This document shows positions 49,286-56,721 of a stretch of DNA of 64,000 nt, piece after piece. The stretch lies in contig DATAUW010000012.1 in assembly GCA_036268055.1 (NCBI GenBank), positions 124,001 through 188,000 of the forward strand. The letters are read 5' to 3'. Made by a program: the position numbers and the translations under genes. A model generated the notes under the pieces. It was not told the DNA's origin. It did no database searches and saw only the letters and a program-made list of their open reading frames with translations. The number at the start of each line of letters is the position of its first letter. Within the stretch, counting starts at the first letter, position 1. Origin of the DNA: Verrucomicrobiia bacterium. GTDB lineage: Bacteria > Verrucomicrobiota > Verrucomicrobiia > Limisphaerales > Pedosphaeraceae.

Positions 49286-49774
49286 ATGTTGCGTGAGGAA
49301 ATTCATAGTAGTTTTGCTAAGCGATTTTCTGCCCCACGCACCACACCTTTGGTGGCAGTCAACGCCGGGGATTTGCGTCGGGTTGAAGACGAACTCAAGG
49401 TTACATTTCCCGCGTCTTACATTTGCTTCCTCACGCAGCAAGGGCCGGCCTTCACACCCGGGATTCTTGAGTTGGTGACGGGCGGCCAGCCGGAGCACCG
49501 GCCAGAGGGAGCGGGTTTCGATGTTCAGGAGTTCTTCGAGCCCGATGAAATCATCGAGACGCATCGGCTCTACTCAAGCGGTGGAATGGAGGACTGGTTG
49601 GTTCCGATTGCTATGGACAGTATGGGCAACGTGTTCGGCTTCAAGCGGGAGGAGCATCACCCGCGTCCCGACGACAGCGCACTATTCTTTTTCGATCACG
49701 AATTCTGCGAGGTCCATCTGCAGAAGGATTCTTTCGACGCTTGGTTAGAATCATTCCTGCAGCTTGGAAAATGA
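49286..49774 (+). CDS. SMI1/KNR4 (SUKH) family protein
   Basis: The 162 aa protein matches the SUKH fold: an N-terminal helix pair, VEDELKVTFPASYICFLTQQ (residues about 34-53), a middle segment with DVQEFFEPDEIIETHRLYSS, then VPIAMDSMGNVFGFKREE and FFDHEFCEVHLQKDSFDAW. SUKH proteins are usually immunity proteins that bind and neutralise polymorphic toxins. No toxin gene is visible next to it, so this is an orphan immunity candidate, as often found in cargo regions. Cytoplasmic. Confidence 0.8.
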   Translation: MLREEIHSSFAKRFSAPRTTPLVAVNAGDLRRVEDELKVTFPASYICFLTQQGPAFTPGILELVTGGQPEHRPEGAGFDVQEFFEPDEIIETHRLYSSGGMEDWLVPIAMDSMGNVFGFKREEHHPRPDDSALFFFDHEFCEVHLQKDSFDAWLESFLQLGK

Positions 49775-49848
49775 AAATGCTGAACGAGCTAAAACCGGCG
49801 ATGGCGGCTTGGTTTCTGCTGTACGATAGCGGCGCGGCATTGCTCCGG

Positions 49849-49911
49849 TCAAAATGCGACTTTAAGCGCCTGCGCCTGGCTGTGGTCGTCCGGCAAGTGC
49901 TGAAGGTGTAG
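49849..49911 (-). pseudogene. remnant of a tyrosine recombinase C-terminus (63 bp)
   Basis: On the minus strand the last codons read HLPDDHSQAQALKVAF and a TGA stop. This matches HLRDEHSHAQALKVAF at the end of the larger remnant at 51212-51500. Upstream of this short stretch similarity is lost and a frameshift is likely. A recombinase gene must once have ended here. A 46 codon plus-strand frame covering the same bases is not convincing. Confidence 0.6.
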
Positions 49912-49926
49912 ATTACGTTATCTGGT

Positions 49927-50235
49927 ATGGATATTGATTCTGATAATCCGCTTGCGATGGAAATCCGGCAGGAGATGGCGGAGGTCTATTTCGCCGCGTG
50001 CAAAAAGATGGTTGATTCTTTTGAGGCGCTGAAGGCCTTTGATCGTGCGGTTGTTTCGTCAATTCTGGACAGAGAGCAAATCACGCGCAGGGCTGGACTG
50101 CTCGAAGAGGCGTGTGAACGGGTTTTCTTCGTCGTGATCCAACGTGAGGCGATGTCGTTCTCGTGTTTCGAGGAGTTTTTCAAAGATTACGAAATTCCGA
50201 ACGAGGTGAGAATACGGTTGGGGCCGAGGCGGTAG
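49927..50235 (+). CDS. hypothetical helical protein (102 aa)
   Basis: An acidic, all-helical protein without signal peptide (MEIRQEMAEVYFAACKKMVD, then EEACERVFFVVIQREAMSF). No homologue recognised. Its size and its place after a SUKH gene and a recombinase remnant would suit a small cargo or immunity gene. The region after its stop leads into copy 2 of the 64 bp repeat. Confidence 0.5.
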   Translation: MDIDSDNPLAMEIRQEMAEVYFAACKKMVDSFEALKAFDRAVVSSILDREQITRRAGLLEEACERVFFVVIQREAMSFSCFEEFFKDYEIPNEVRIRLGPRR

Positions 50236-50306
50236 AGGTAGCTTCAAATCGTTTACCACGGATTAATTGTTCGTGGCTCGATAATTATGGGTATTCTTTC
50301 ACGCCT

Positions 50307-50370
50307 GGGGACGGAGACTCACAAGTGAAATATCGTTTATGTCCTGGCTCCGGGCGCGAAATTCTCAATG
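50307..50370 (+). repeat. 64 bp direct repeat, copy 2
   Basis: Same orientation as copy 1 at 49151-49214, with four substitutions. It is followed by 90 bases of AT-richer DNA and the next exported protein gene. The two copies bracket the SUKH gene, the recombinase remnant and the 102 aa gene. Confidence 0.7.
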
Positions 50371-50462
50371 CCTTTAGTCATGCTTTAACCGCTACCCTGA
50401 TTTGGTCTGGGCAATTGGTTGACTCTGGATAGTACAGGCATATGCTGGCCCACGGATTTTTC

Positions 50463-51176
50463 ATGTTGCGCACAAGGTTTTATCTTATTTGCGCCATTGC
50501 ATGGCTTTGCCGCACGGTGGGCGCGATGGCTTCTCCTTTGGCTCCGTGTCCGTTGCCTTTGGAAAAGGGGATGCAATGGACGTACGAAGGCAAGGTAGAA
50601 TGGACGGAGGCGAATTCAACAGTTGTTCTTACCACAAACGTGCATTGGGTCATGGAAGTCGTTGATGTAATGGAACAGGGTGAAGTCCGGGCGTCTGTTG
50701 TTCGTGGGATGCCCGAAGAACTCGCTTGGTATGAGCCGAAGCAGCAACCGGGATTCAATGTACTACTCGCCATTAGCAATCGCGTTTACCGTATTCTGGT
50801 CAACAGCGAAAAGGAAGGAGAGAGCGTCGGTCGCACGCTCACGAAGGATTATTCCAAGATGCCTCCAACAGCAGAGGAATGGCTAGCCCTGCCTCTCGCA
50901 AAAGGCCAACATTGGGGACGGGACACCGAGCGCGACGACAATAAATATTGTTGGTATGTTGAAGACGGGAGCGTAAAAAATCCGAAAGTCGAGGGTTTTC
51001 AGGCCGATAGCCGCGTAACATCTTGGACTCTTGCCTACCGCACTAACCCGGATTATCAAATCATGGAAATCGTGGATGGACTTGGCGTTACGCGTTATTC
51101 GTACGTCCATCACGGAACTGTTGCCTCGGCAGATGTGCGATTGGTCTCATTCAAAAGACCAAACACGACCAAGTAG
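50463..51176 (+). CDS. exported hypothetical protein (237 aa)
   Basis: A signal peptide (LRTRFYLICAIAWLCRTVGA) is followed by PCPLPLEKGMQWTYEGKVEW, a pattern seen in Verrucomicrobia and Planctomycetes exported beta proteins that begin with PLxxGxxWxY. The remaining sequence is beta-rich with KGQHWGRDTERDDNKYCWYV. Such proteins resemble lipoprotein-like or DUF-type beta-barrels of unknown role. The ATG at 50463 is preferred; an in-frame ATG at 50442 would add seven residues. Confidence 0.6.
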   Translation: MLRTRFYLICAIAWLCRTVGAMASPLAPCPLPLEKGMQWTYEGKVEWTEANSTVVLTTNVHWVMEVVDVMEQGEVRASVVRGMPEELAWYEPKQQPGFNVLLAISNRVYRILVNSEKEGESVGRTLTKDYSKMPPTAEEWLALPLAKGQHWGRDTERDDNKYCWYVEDGSVKNPKVEGFQADSRVTSWTLAYRTNPDYQIMEIVDGLGVTRYSYVHHGTVASADVRLVSFKRPNTTK

Positions 51177-51211
51177 AAAATGTGTATTAACACGTCTTCG
51201 CTTTTATAGAT

Positions 51212-51500
51212 TCAGAACGCAACTTTAAGCGCCTGTGCATGGCTGTGTTCGTCTCGTAAGTGTCCATAGGTTTTCATGCAGAGTGCGCCGCCGTCCTGAT
51301 GGCCAAGCCAGCGTGAAACCGTTGGAATATCCACACCCTCCAGAGAACGCCAGAAAGCGGAACAAGTTCGCGCAGTCGTGGGCCTGTCCTGCGCCGGATG
51401 TTTCGATGTGCTCGGCCATCGCCCGGAACTGGTCCTGAGCGGGAGGGTTCAACCGCTTCGATTTAACTCCTAGCCGGCTGACGGCGGTGGCGGGGTTATT
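51212..51500 (-). pseudogene. degraded phage-type tyrosine recombinase (integrase)
   Basis: Two minus-strand frames together give integrase pieces. One has DQFRAMAEHIE and LFRFLAFSGGCG, the start of the catalytic domain. The other has VDIPTVSRWLGHQDGGALCM and KTYGHLRDEHSHAQALKVAF plus a TGA stop (51212-51214), the integrase C-terminus with the catalytic His and Tyr (GHQDG, KTYGHL). The block between the first catalytic Arg region and the C-terminal box is deleted and the join is frameshifted. The gene is dead. Its 5' side touches the truncated tRNA-Thr at 51530. Confidence 0.75.
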
Positions 51501-51529
51501 CGGGCGCGAATAATATAAACGAGCGACAT

Positions 51530-51565
51530 GCCAATGTAGCTCAGTGGTAGAGCAACGGTTTCGTA
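51530..51565 (+). pseudogene. duplicated 5' half of tRNA-Thr(CGT)
   Basis: Positions 1-36 of the intact tRNA at 53135-53209 are repeated here (GCCAATGTAGCTCAGTGGTA, then GAGCAACGGTTTCGTA). Identity stops inside the anticodon loop, so no functional tRNA can form. A TATAAA at 51514-51519 lies 10 bases upstream and may be the old -10 box. This is the footprint of site-specific integration or duplication at the tRNA gene. Confidence 0.85.
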
Positions 51566-51668
51566 TCTCAGAACGGAGTTTTTCACTCAATTTCCTTCAA
51601 CCGCACTTGATTGAATTTGATTTGATGAATAAAGGGCGAAATAGCGTTTTAAAAACTTCGCGAGTGCA

Positions 51669-51745
51669 TTCGATTGAACTCAAATACCCGCAAAAAATCG
51701 GCTACGGGATACAAAAGAGGGATACAAATGAGGGATACAATGGTC
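51669..51745 (+). repeat. att-like block with three 13 bp tandem repeats
   Basis: GGGATACAAA occurs at 51706, 51719 and 51732, that is, exactly every 13 bases, like arm-type integrase sites. The preceding 45 bases (GAACTCAAATACCCGCAAAA, then AATCGGCTACGGGATACAAA) recur in inverted orientation at 56660-56711. Together with the tRNA half this looks like an attachment-site region of a former island. Confidence 0.6.
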
Positions 51746-51829
51746 GAAAAGCTGCTTGAACTTGTCGGTGGGAAATCGCTTTGTTTTATCGCTGGATGGA
51801 ACTTACTCTGCTAGGCAGGTACAGGCGCT

Positions 51830-52240
51830 ATGAAATCCTTCTCCGGACACAACATCTCCAGATTATTGGCCAGTGTTGTGGTGTTCAGCGTAATGCTAAT
51901 GCTGATGATATTTTTTTGCACGTGGGGCTGGGACGCATTTGTAAATGGTAAAGTTTACTATTGCACTGATGGCGGAACTCTTGACTTCTGGTTTGTTGGA
52001 GATTGGGTTCACCATCCCGAATCGGTCGCTCACGTCGTCCCTCGTTCCATGAGTGAGCCGGATGAAATAAAAGCTGGGTGGAGCCTTGCGGGATTGTGGA
52101 TTCTCTGGGCCGGGTTCATTGCGGTTTCGGTCTGTATCAGCGGCGTAGCTGCCCGGATAATTTGGCTGACCGGCATTGACGTACGTAACGATAAAAGCTC
52201 TCCGCTCAAGTCCTCCCAAGTGGACTCAATTCCTCGCTGA
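51830..52240 (+). CDS. hypothetical membrane protein inside the tRNA-Thr interval
   Basis: The 136 aa protein has two transmembrane segments (about 11-32 with VVVFSVMLMLMIFFCTWGW, and 85-112 with LWILWAGFIAVSVCISGVAA), a periplasmic loop with two Cys-free turns, and a charged tail. A weak AGGCAGG ribosome site precedes the ATG. No family recognised. It is cargo between the duplicated tRNA half and the intact tRNA. Confidence 0.55.
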   Translation: MKSFSGHNISRLLASVVVFSVMLMLMIFFCTWGWDAFVNGKVYYCTDGGTLDFWFVGDWVHHPESVAHVVPRSMSEPDEIKAGWSLAGLWILWAGFIAVSVCISGVAARIIWLTGIDVRNDKSSPLKSSQVDSIPR

Positions 52241-52381
52241 GATTTTCTTTCAGGTTTTTTGAAACTTTTCCTGGGCTTCGGAGTCTATTCAAGTGGAGGG
52301 GAATGAATTTCCTCCCGTGTGTGAGGTTCTTTGAAAAACTGATTTTGTGGGAGTTGTTTCCAATGATTGGAATGGTTGCCC

Positions 52382-52410
52382 TTGACATGGGTTTAAGTAA
52401 AACTTAGTTT
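52382..52410 (+). promoter_or_regulatory. candidate promoter of the AbrB-Doc module
   Basis: A perfect TTGACA (52382-52387), a 17 base spacer and TAGTTT (52405-52410, three of six matches) would place the start of transcription at or next to the GTG start codon at 52417. The module could therefore be translated from a leaderless mRNA. Confidence 0.45.
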
Positions 52411-52416
52411 GACAGC

Positions 52417-52644
52417 GTGACCAAAACGATCACAAAAATCGGAAATTCCCAGGGGTTGATGCTCGATAATCCGCTGATGGATCTGGCGCGCCTCAAAGTG
52501 GGCGACCAGGTCACCATCACCGTTCATGAAAGCGGTTCGATTATTTTGACACCTCTGCGCCCGGTGGTGACGCCGGAAAAAGCGGCTTCGACGGCGAAGC
52601 GATTGATCAAGAAAAATTCCGAGCTTTTCCGGCGTTTGTCGTGA
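52417..52644 (+). CDS. AbrB/MazE-type antitoxin
   Basis: The 75 aa protein starts at GTG and has the SpoVT-AbrB DNA-binding fold: TKTITKIGNSQGLMLDNPLM with the KIGNSQG turn, LKVGDQVTITVHESGSIIL, and a disordered tail (about 50-75) that should bind the toxin. It would repress its own operon and neutralise the Doc toxin encoded next, with which it overlaps by four bases (GTGA). Doc toxins are usually paired with Phd antitoxins; an AbrB-type partner is less common. Confidence 0.85.
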   Translation: MTKTITKIGNSQGLMLDNPLMDLARLKVGDQVTITVHESGSIILTPLRPVVTPEKAASTAKRLIKKNSELFRRLS

Positions 52645-53045
52645 AGCGCCCACTTGCGCACCTTACAATCGGGGCGGTAAAGGCGATTCACGTGGAAGTG
52701 CTGGCGGCGCACGGCGGCTCCGGGGGTTTGCGTGATGAAGCGCTATTGGCGTCGGCGGTGGCGGCGCCACAAGCCACAATGATGGGCGAACCGATATTCA
52801 CCAAGCCGGTCGAAATCGCAGCGGCATACCTTTTTTATCTTTGTCGTAATCATCCTTTTGTGGATGGCAACAAGAGGACCGCACTGGCAACTTGTCTGGT
52901 TTTTTTGAGCGAGAATGAATTGTTGCCGGAAGAGGTGCTTGATATTGAGGCATGGGAAAAATTGACTTTGGAGGTTGCCGCCAGCCGGATTGACAGGGAG
53001 CAGACAACAAGACGACTGCGAAAATTACTCAGCCTTGGCAAGTGA
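52641..53045 (+). CDS. doc: Doc-type (Fic fold) toxin
   Basis: The 134 aa protein carries the Fic/Doc motif HPFVDGNKRT (residues 71-80), with the catalytic His, Asp and the Lys-Arg pair all intact, and the family start LTIGAVKAIHVEVLAAHGGS. Doc phosphorylates elongation factor Tu and stops translation. The start is the GTG overlapping the antitoxin stop, so synthesis is coupled. Length fits the family (about 125-135 aa). The pair is cargo of the tRNA-Thr interval and may stabilise it. Confidence 0.92.
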   Translation: MKRPLAHLTIGAVKAIHVEVLAAHGGSGGLRDEALLASAVAAPQATMMGEPIFTKPVEIAAAYLFYLCRNHPFVDGNKRTALATCLVFLSENELLPEEVLDIEAWEKLTLEVAASRIDREQTTRRLRKLLSLGK

Positions 53046-53089
53046 GCAAACAAACCGCGCGTTTCTTGCGTGTGTGCCGATAAAATCCG

Positions 53090-53118
53090 CTTTCAATTTT
53101 CCGTTGATGCGCTATATT
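53090..53118 (+). promoter_or_regulatory. candidate promoter of tRNA-Thr(CGT)
   Basis: CTTTCA (53090-53095), a 17 base spacer and TATATT (53113-53118) lie so that transcription would begin about 10 bases before the mature tRNA. The segment lies just after the doc stop, so this promoter may have been brought in with the island. Confidence 0.4.
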
Positions 53119-53134
53119 CGTGGGCCGATTAGTT

Positions 53135-53209
53135 GCCAATGTAGCTCAGTGGTAGAGCAACGGTTTCGTAAACCGTCGGTCGCCGGTTCAATCCCGGCCA
53201 TTGGCTCCA
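53135..53209 (+). tRNA. tRNA-Thr(CGT)
   Basis: The acceptor stem GCCAATG/CATTGGC, the D arm (GCTC AGTGGTA GAGC), the anticodon stem ACGGT/ACCGT with the 7 base loop TTCGTAA (anticodon CGT, reading ACG) and the T arm CGCCGGTTCAATCCCGGC-type stem-loop are complete. The 3' CCA is encoded (53207-53209). A second copy of the 5' half lies 1.6 kb upstream at 51530-51565. Confidence 0.95.
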
Positions 53210-53286
53210 TGTTTTGGCGGTGGTTCCGAATGTCTGGCTGGTCTCTTGCGCTGCCGCGCGGGTTGAATTGACCGTTCAGGGCTTGT

Positions 53287-55154
53287 ATGGCTTTTGCTTC
53301 GTTACGTTTGGGTGGTGACTCGAGGCTAATTCTTCCTTCGCGAAATTTTTCCATTGGGCTTGCGCTGGCTTTGATGTTGATGGTGATGGGGGTTTATTTT
53401 CCGGCGGCGAGGTTCGGGTTTATCAATTTTGATGATGATCTTTATGTGACGGCGAATCCGCAGGTTCAGGCGGGGATATCGGTGCGGAATATCGAGTGGG
53501 CGTTCACGCATGCGGTGGCTTCGAATTGGCAGCCGGTAACGGTGTTGTCTCATGCGCTGGACTGCCAGCTTTTTGGCGCGAATGCGGGGATGGCGCATGC
53601 GGAGAATGTGTTTATTCACGCGCTGAATGCGGCGCTGGTTTTTGTTTTGTTTCTCGAATTGACGGGGGCGGCGTGGCCGAGCTGGTTTATCGCATTGCTG
53701 TTTGCGATTCATCCGTTGCGCATCGAATCGGTGGCGTGGATATCGGAACGCAAGGATGTGTTGAGCGGGTTCTGGGGGTTGGTTCGCTGATCTTTTATGT
53801 TCGTTATGCGCGGAAGCGAGACGCGTTGTCTGCGGAGGTAATTTCTATTTCGCCGAAGCGTGATTATGGGCTGGCGGTGATTTTTTTGGCGCTGGGGTTG
53901 ATGAGCAAGGCGATGCTGGTGACGTGGCCGTTGGTGATGTTGCTTTTGGATTATTGGCCGATGAACCGATTTCAATCGCGGTCAGTAAAGTTTTTGCTGC
54001 ACGAAAAAATTCCGTTCTTTGGGCTGGCGGCGATGGCGAGTGGCGTCACTTTTGCGGTGCAACATTTTGCGGGGGCGATGGCATCGGTGGAGAAGCTTTC
54101 CATGCTGGCGCGTTTCGAAAACGGTTTGGTTTCTTATGCCCGTTATCTCGGCAAATTATTTTGGCCGGAAAAATTGTCGGTGTTTTATCCTTATCCGGGT
54201 TCGTGGCCGGTGGGGGAAATTGTTTTGGTGGCGCTTTTGATCATCGCGATTTCGGGAATCGCTTTGGGGAAAAGGCGGGCGTATCCATTTTTGATAATGG
54301 GGTGGTTATGGTTTCTTGGCACGCTGGTTCCGGTGATTGGGCTGGTGCAGGTGGGAGATCAAGCGATGGCGGATCGTTATACTTACATTCCGTCGCTGGG
54401 GATTTTAATTATCGTGGTTGGGGGCGCGGTGGAATTGGCGCGGCGGTGGAGGTTCGCGGTGGTTCCGTTGGGCGTGTTGGGCGGGGTGGTGATTATTTTG
54501 TGCGTGGTCTCGACCCGACGGCAACTTGGTTATTGGCGGGACAGCGAAACACTTTTTCAACGCGCGCTCGCGGTGACGGAAAATAATTATGTGGCGCATA
54601 ATAATCTAGGGGCGGTTTTGGAAAGCCGCGGACAAATTGATGAGGCGATGGCGCATTACGCGGAGGCGTTTCGCTTGCGGGCGGATGATGAGCCGGCGCA
54701 TTATAATTTGGGTAATGCGCTTTATAAAAAAGGCCAGTTCGACGAGGCCATCGCGGAATATCAAAATGCGCTTCGCCTGAATCCGAAGGACGCGGCGGCG
54801 TTGAAAAATTTGGGCAATGCGTTTCTCAAAGACGGGCGCGCGGATGAGGCGATTGTTGAATATCAGGCGGCGATGCGGTTGCAACCGGGCAATGGGTTTA
54901 TTTGCTATGATCTGGCCAAGGCTTTTTTGCAAAACGGGCGCGCGGACGAGGCGATCAAGGAGTATCGGCAAGCGATTTTGTTAAAACCGGATTATGCCGA
55001 GGCGCATAATAATCTGGGTTCCTTGTTGCAGGCGCAGGGGCGGCTCGACGAGGCGATTGCTGAATATCAGGAGGCGATTCGGTTGAAGCCGGATTATTCC
55101 CTGGCGGAGAATAATCTTGCGGAAGCGATGCGGTCGAAGAATTCGCGCAGGTAA
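53287..55154 (+). pseudogene. multi-pass membrane protein with C-terminal TPR repeats, frameshifted
   Basis: The N-terminal part (from the ATG at 53287) matches the family with FINFDDDLYVTANPQVQAG, WQPVTVLSHALDCQLFG and ESVAWISERKDVLSG. It should continue with GLGSLIFYVRYARKRDALSA, but that is in another frame; one base is missing in the G-run near 53770-53785. After the shift come LGLMSKAMLVTWPLVMLLLD, more membrane segments, and about five TPR units (such as EPAHYNLGNALYKKGQFDEA and IAEYQNALRLNPKD). The intact family is a large 12-helix protein with TPRs, related in layout to PMT-type or O-antigen enzymes. Either a recent pseudogene or an assembly error. Confidence 0.8.
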
Positions 55155-55864
55155 TCGAGGTCGGTTTCGACGACGTTTTTTTCAAAGGGGTGCAGGCGGT
55201 TGGTGGTTTTTTCTCGGGTCCAATCGCAGAAGGGATGGCTTTGGCCGGTGAAAAGTTGGGTGGTGTGGGCGGCGATGGTTGGGAGTTCTTCGCGGCAATC
55301 AATCGCGGTGGAGTTTCCAAAATTTCCTTGAGCCCAGCCGGCGGGCATGCCGACGAAGCCCAAATGCGGATGGACGGCGAACCAGATGAGCCGCACGAGC
55401 ACGCCGCGCAGGACGATGGCGCTGGCGCCGGTGGGGCCGAAGTTTTGCCATGGTTCGACGGGCGATTCGGTGACGCTTAATTCGAATTTTTCATGGATGG
55501 TGCGCCAGTTTAGGAAGCGGGGTTTGGCGGGCCAGGTTCCGGCGCGGTTGAATTTGGGTTTGAGGGAGCGCAGCAGTTCGGCTTCGCGGGCGAGGGCGGA
55601 GATTTCGTCGGGACATTCCTGGAGTTCGATGCGTTCGACGGCGCGGAGTAAGCGCAAATGGCGGCGGGCGAGGCGGTCGGGATTGGCGACGCGGTAGCTG
55701 CCCAGGCGTTTGCGCAGGTTTTTGGCTTTGCCGACGTAGAGGACGGTGTCGAGGGCGTCGCGCATGAGATAGACGCCGGGGCGGTCGGGGAGGTGGCGGA
55801 AAAAGTCGCGGCCGAGGCGTTCGACGAGCGGGCGCGGGTCGGGGAAGAGTAAGGCTTGCGACAT
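55094..55864 (-). CDS. GIY-YIG nuclease domain protein (UvrC N-terminal-like)
   Basis: The 256 aa protein has the GIY-YIG motif in variant form: PGVYLMRD and TVLYVGKAKNLRKRLGSYRV (residues about 27-57), followed by the conserved Glu region of UvrC-like nucleases (AREAELLRSLKPKFNRAGTW). The C-terminal 130 residues are variable and lack the UvrC RNase H domain, so this is a single-domain nuclease-like protein such as those linked to DNA repair. The start at the ATG at 55864 gives MSQALLFPDPRP. Its 3' end overlaps the convergent TPR gene by 61 bases. Confidence 0.8.
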   Translation of the reverse strand: MSQALLFPDPRPLVERLGRDFFRHLPDRPGVYLMRDALDTVLYVGKAKNLRKRLGSYRVANPDRLARRHLRLLRAVERIELQECPDEISALAREAELLRSLKPKFNRAGTWPAKPRFLNWRTIHEKFELSVTESPVEPWQNFGPTGASAIVLRGVLVRLIWFAVHPHLGFVGMPAGWAQGNFGNSTAIDCREELPTIAAHTTQLFTGQSHPFCDWTREKTTNRLHPFEKNVVETDLDYLREFFDRIASARLFSARE

Positions 55865-56041
55865 GACGGGGTTATTAAAACGTCTGGCGGGAGGGATGCC
55901 AATGCTGAATGGGGAAGTTTTCAGTTTCAAGTTTTCAGTTTTCAGTGGGGATGGTGGTGGGGGCGCGGTGGTGGATTCTTTAGCTATGGGTTTATGGATG
56001 GGGTGGGGAGATGCTCGCTTGGGCTCGCCTCGCGTTGCCGT

Positions 56042-56557
56042 TCATCCGTGTGTGTTCGCGAATTGTTCGGCGAATCTCTCTCGATCTTTACGCGTCAGGT
56101 TCTGGGTATCTAAATGATGCCCAATTTCGTGCATTAAAACATTGCGCAGATAAAATCGTCGTAGCGAGGTGAGTTCAGCTCGTCCAAATGGGCAGGCGTG
56201 AAGAAAGACACAGCGGTTCCAATAATGGCCGTAAAAAGTCGTCGCGCTTCCCCAACTCTTTAATTGCTTCTGAGTGCCCGATAAAATGAAGATTGCGCGG
56301 AGACCTTTCAGGAATTCGGGCGAACAGTTGGTTAATTGGGCTTCCACCTCGCCCGCCGAGCACGGTCTAATAAAACCTTCCAAAGCCGGGAATTCAATAA
56401 TCTTTGGAAACGCCGGACGTTTGGCAATCTTTCCATCAAAACGCTTGAAAACTGCCTGGATTTCAAGCCACCAAGGCTCATACTCGGACCAGTTGGTAAA
56501 CCGATTTTCCGAATAGCTATTGGAGCGCGGTCCCGAACCATGGCTGTGCGCACTCAT
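56042..56557 (-). CDS. zincin-like hypothetical protein with HEIGH motif
   Basis: The 171 aa protein has a metalloprotease-type zinc motif in VLMHEIGHHLDTQ (HExxH near residues 143-147), followed by KDRERFAEQFANTHG, whose Glu residues could give a third ligand. The first half is basic and aromatic-rich, without signal peptide. The start is taken at the ATG at 56557; a TTG at 56620 would add 21 residues. It is probably a cytoplasmic metallopeptidase-like protein or an inactive relative; substrate unknown. A zinc-ribbon remnant lies close upstream in the same orientation. Confidence 0.55.
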   Translation of the reverse strand: MSAHSHGSGPRSNSYSENRFTNWSEYEPWWLEIQAVFKRFDGKIAKRPAFPKIIEFPALEGFIRPCSAGEVEAQLTNCSPEFLKGLRAIFILSGTQKQLKSWGSATTFYGHYWNRCVFLHACPFGRAELTSLRRFYLRNVLMHEIGHHLDTQNLTRKDRERFAEQFANTHG

Positions 56558-56659
56558 GTGATGCCATTCAATTTCTACGACCGTCAGCCGGATGGCAAGA
56601 TGATTGCAAATGTGAAACAAGGCGAATTCCCGTCAAACATAGTTGTGCATTCTTCAGCA

Positions 56660-56711
56660 TTTGTATCCCGTAAGCGATTTTTTGCGGAGGATTTGAGTTC
56701 CGTTGGATGCG
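56660..56711 (-). repeat. att-like block, inverted partner of 51669-51715
   Basis: Read on the minus strand, the bases GGAACTCAAATCCTCCGCAA then AAAATCGCTTACGGGATACA match 51669-51715 closely (about 80 percent by eye). Only one GGGATACAAA copy is present here, against three at the other end. The blocks are 5 kb apart in inverted orientation. Confidence 0.55.
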
Positions 56712-56721
56712 CTGGGACTGA

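Noticed and set aside
49771-49911. A 46 codon frame directly after the SUKH gene
   Set aside because: It overlaps the integrase remnant on the other strand and its composition is unremarkable; a small gene cannot be excluded but is not supported.
49151-50370. The 64 bp repeats as integron attC sites
   Set aside because: They lack the inverted core sites and overall palindromic fold of attC, and no integron integrase is present.
51544-51759. A short frame starting inside the truncated tRNA and reading through the 13 bp repeats
   Set aside because: Its start is tRNA sequence, its end is tandem repeat DNA, and there is no family signal.
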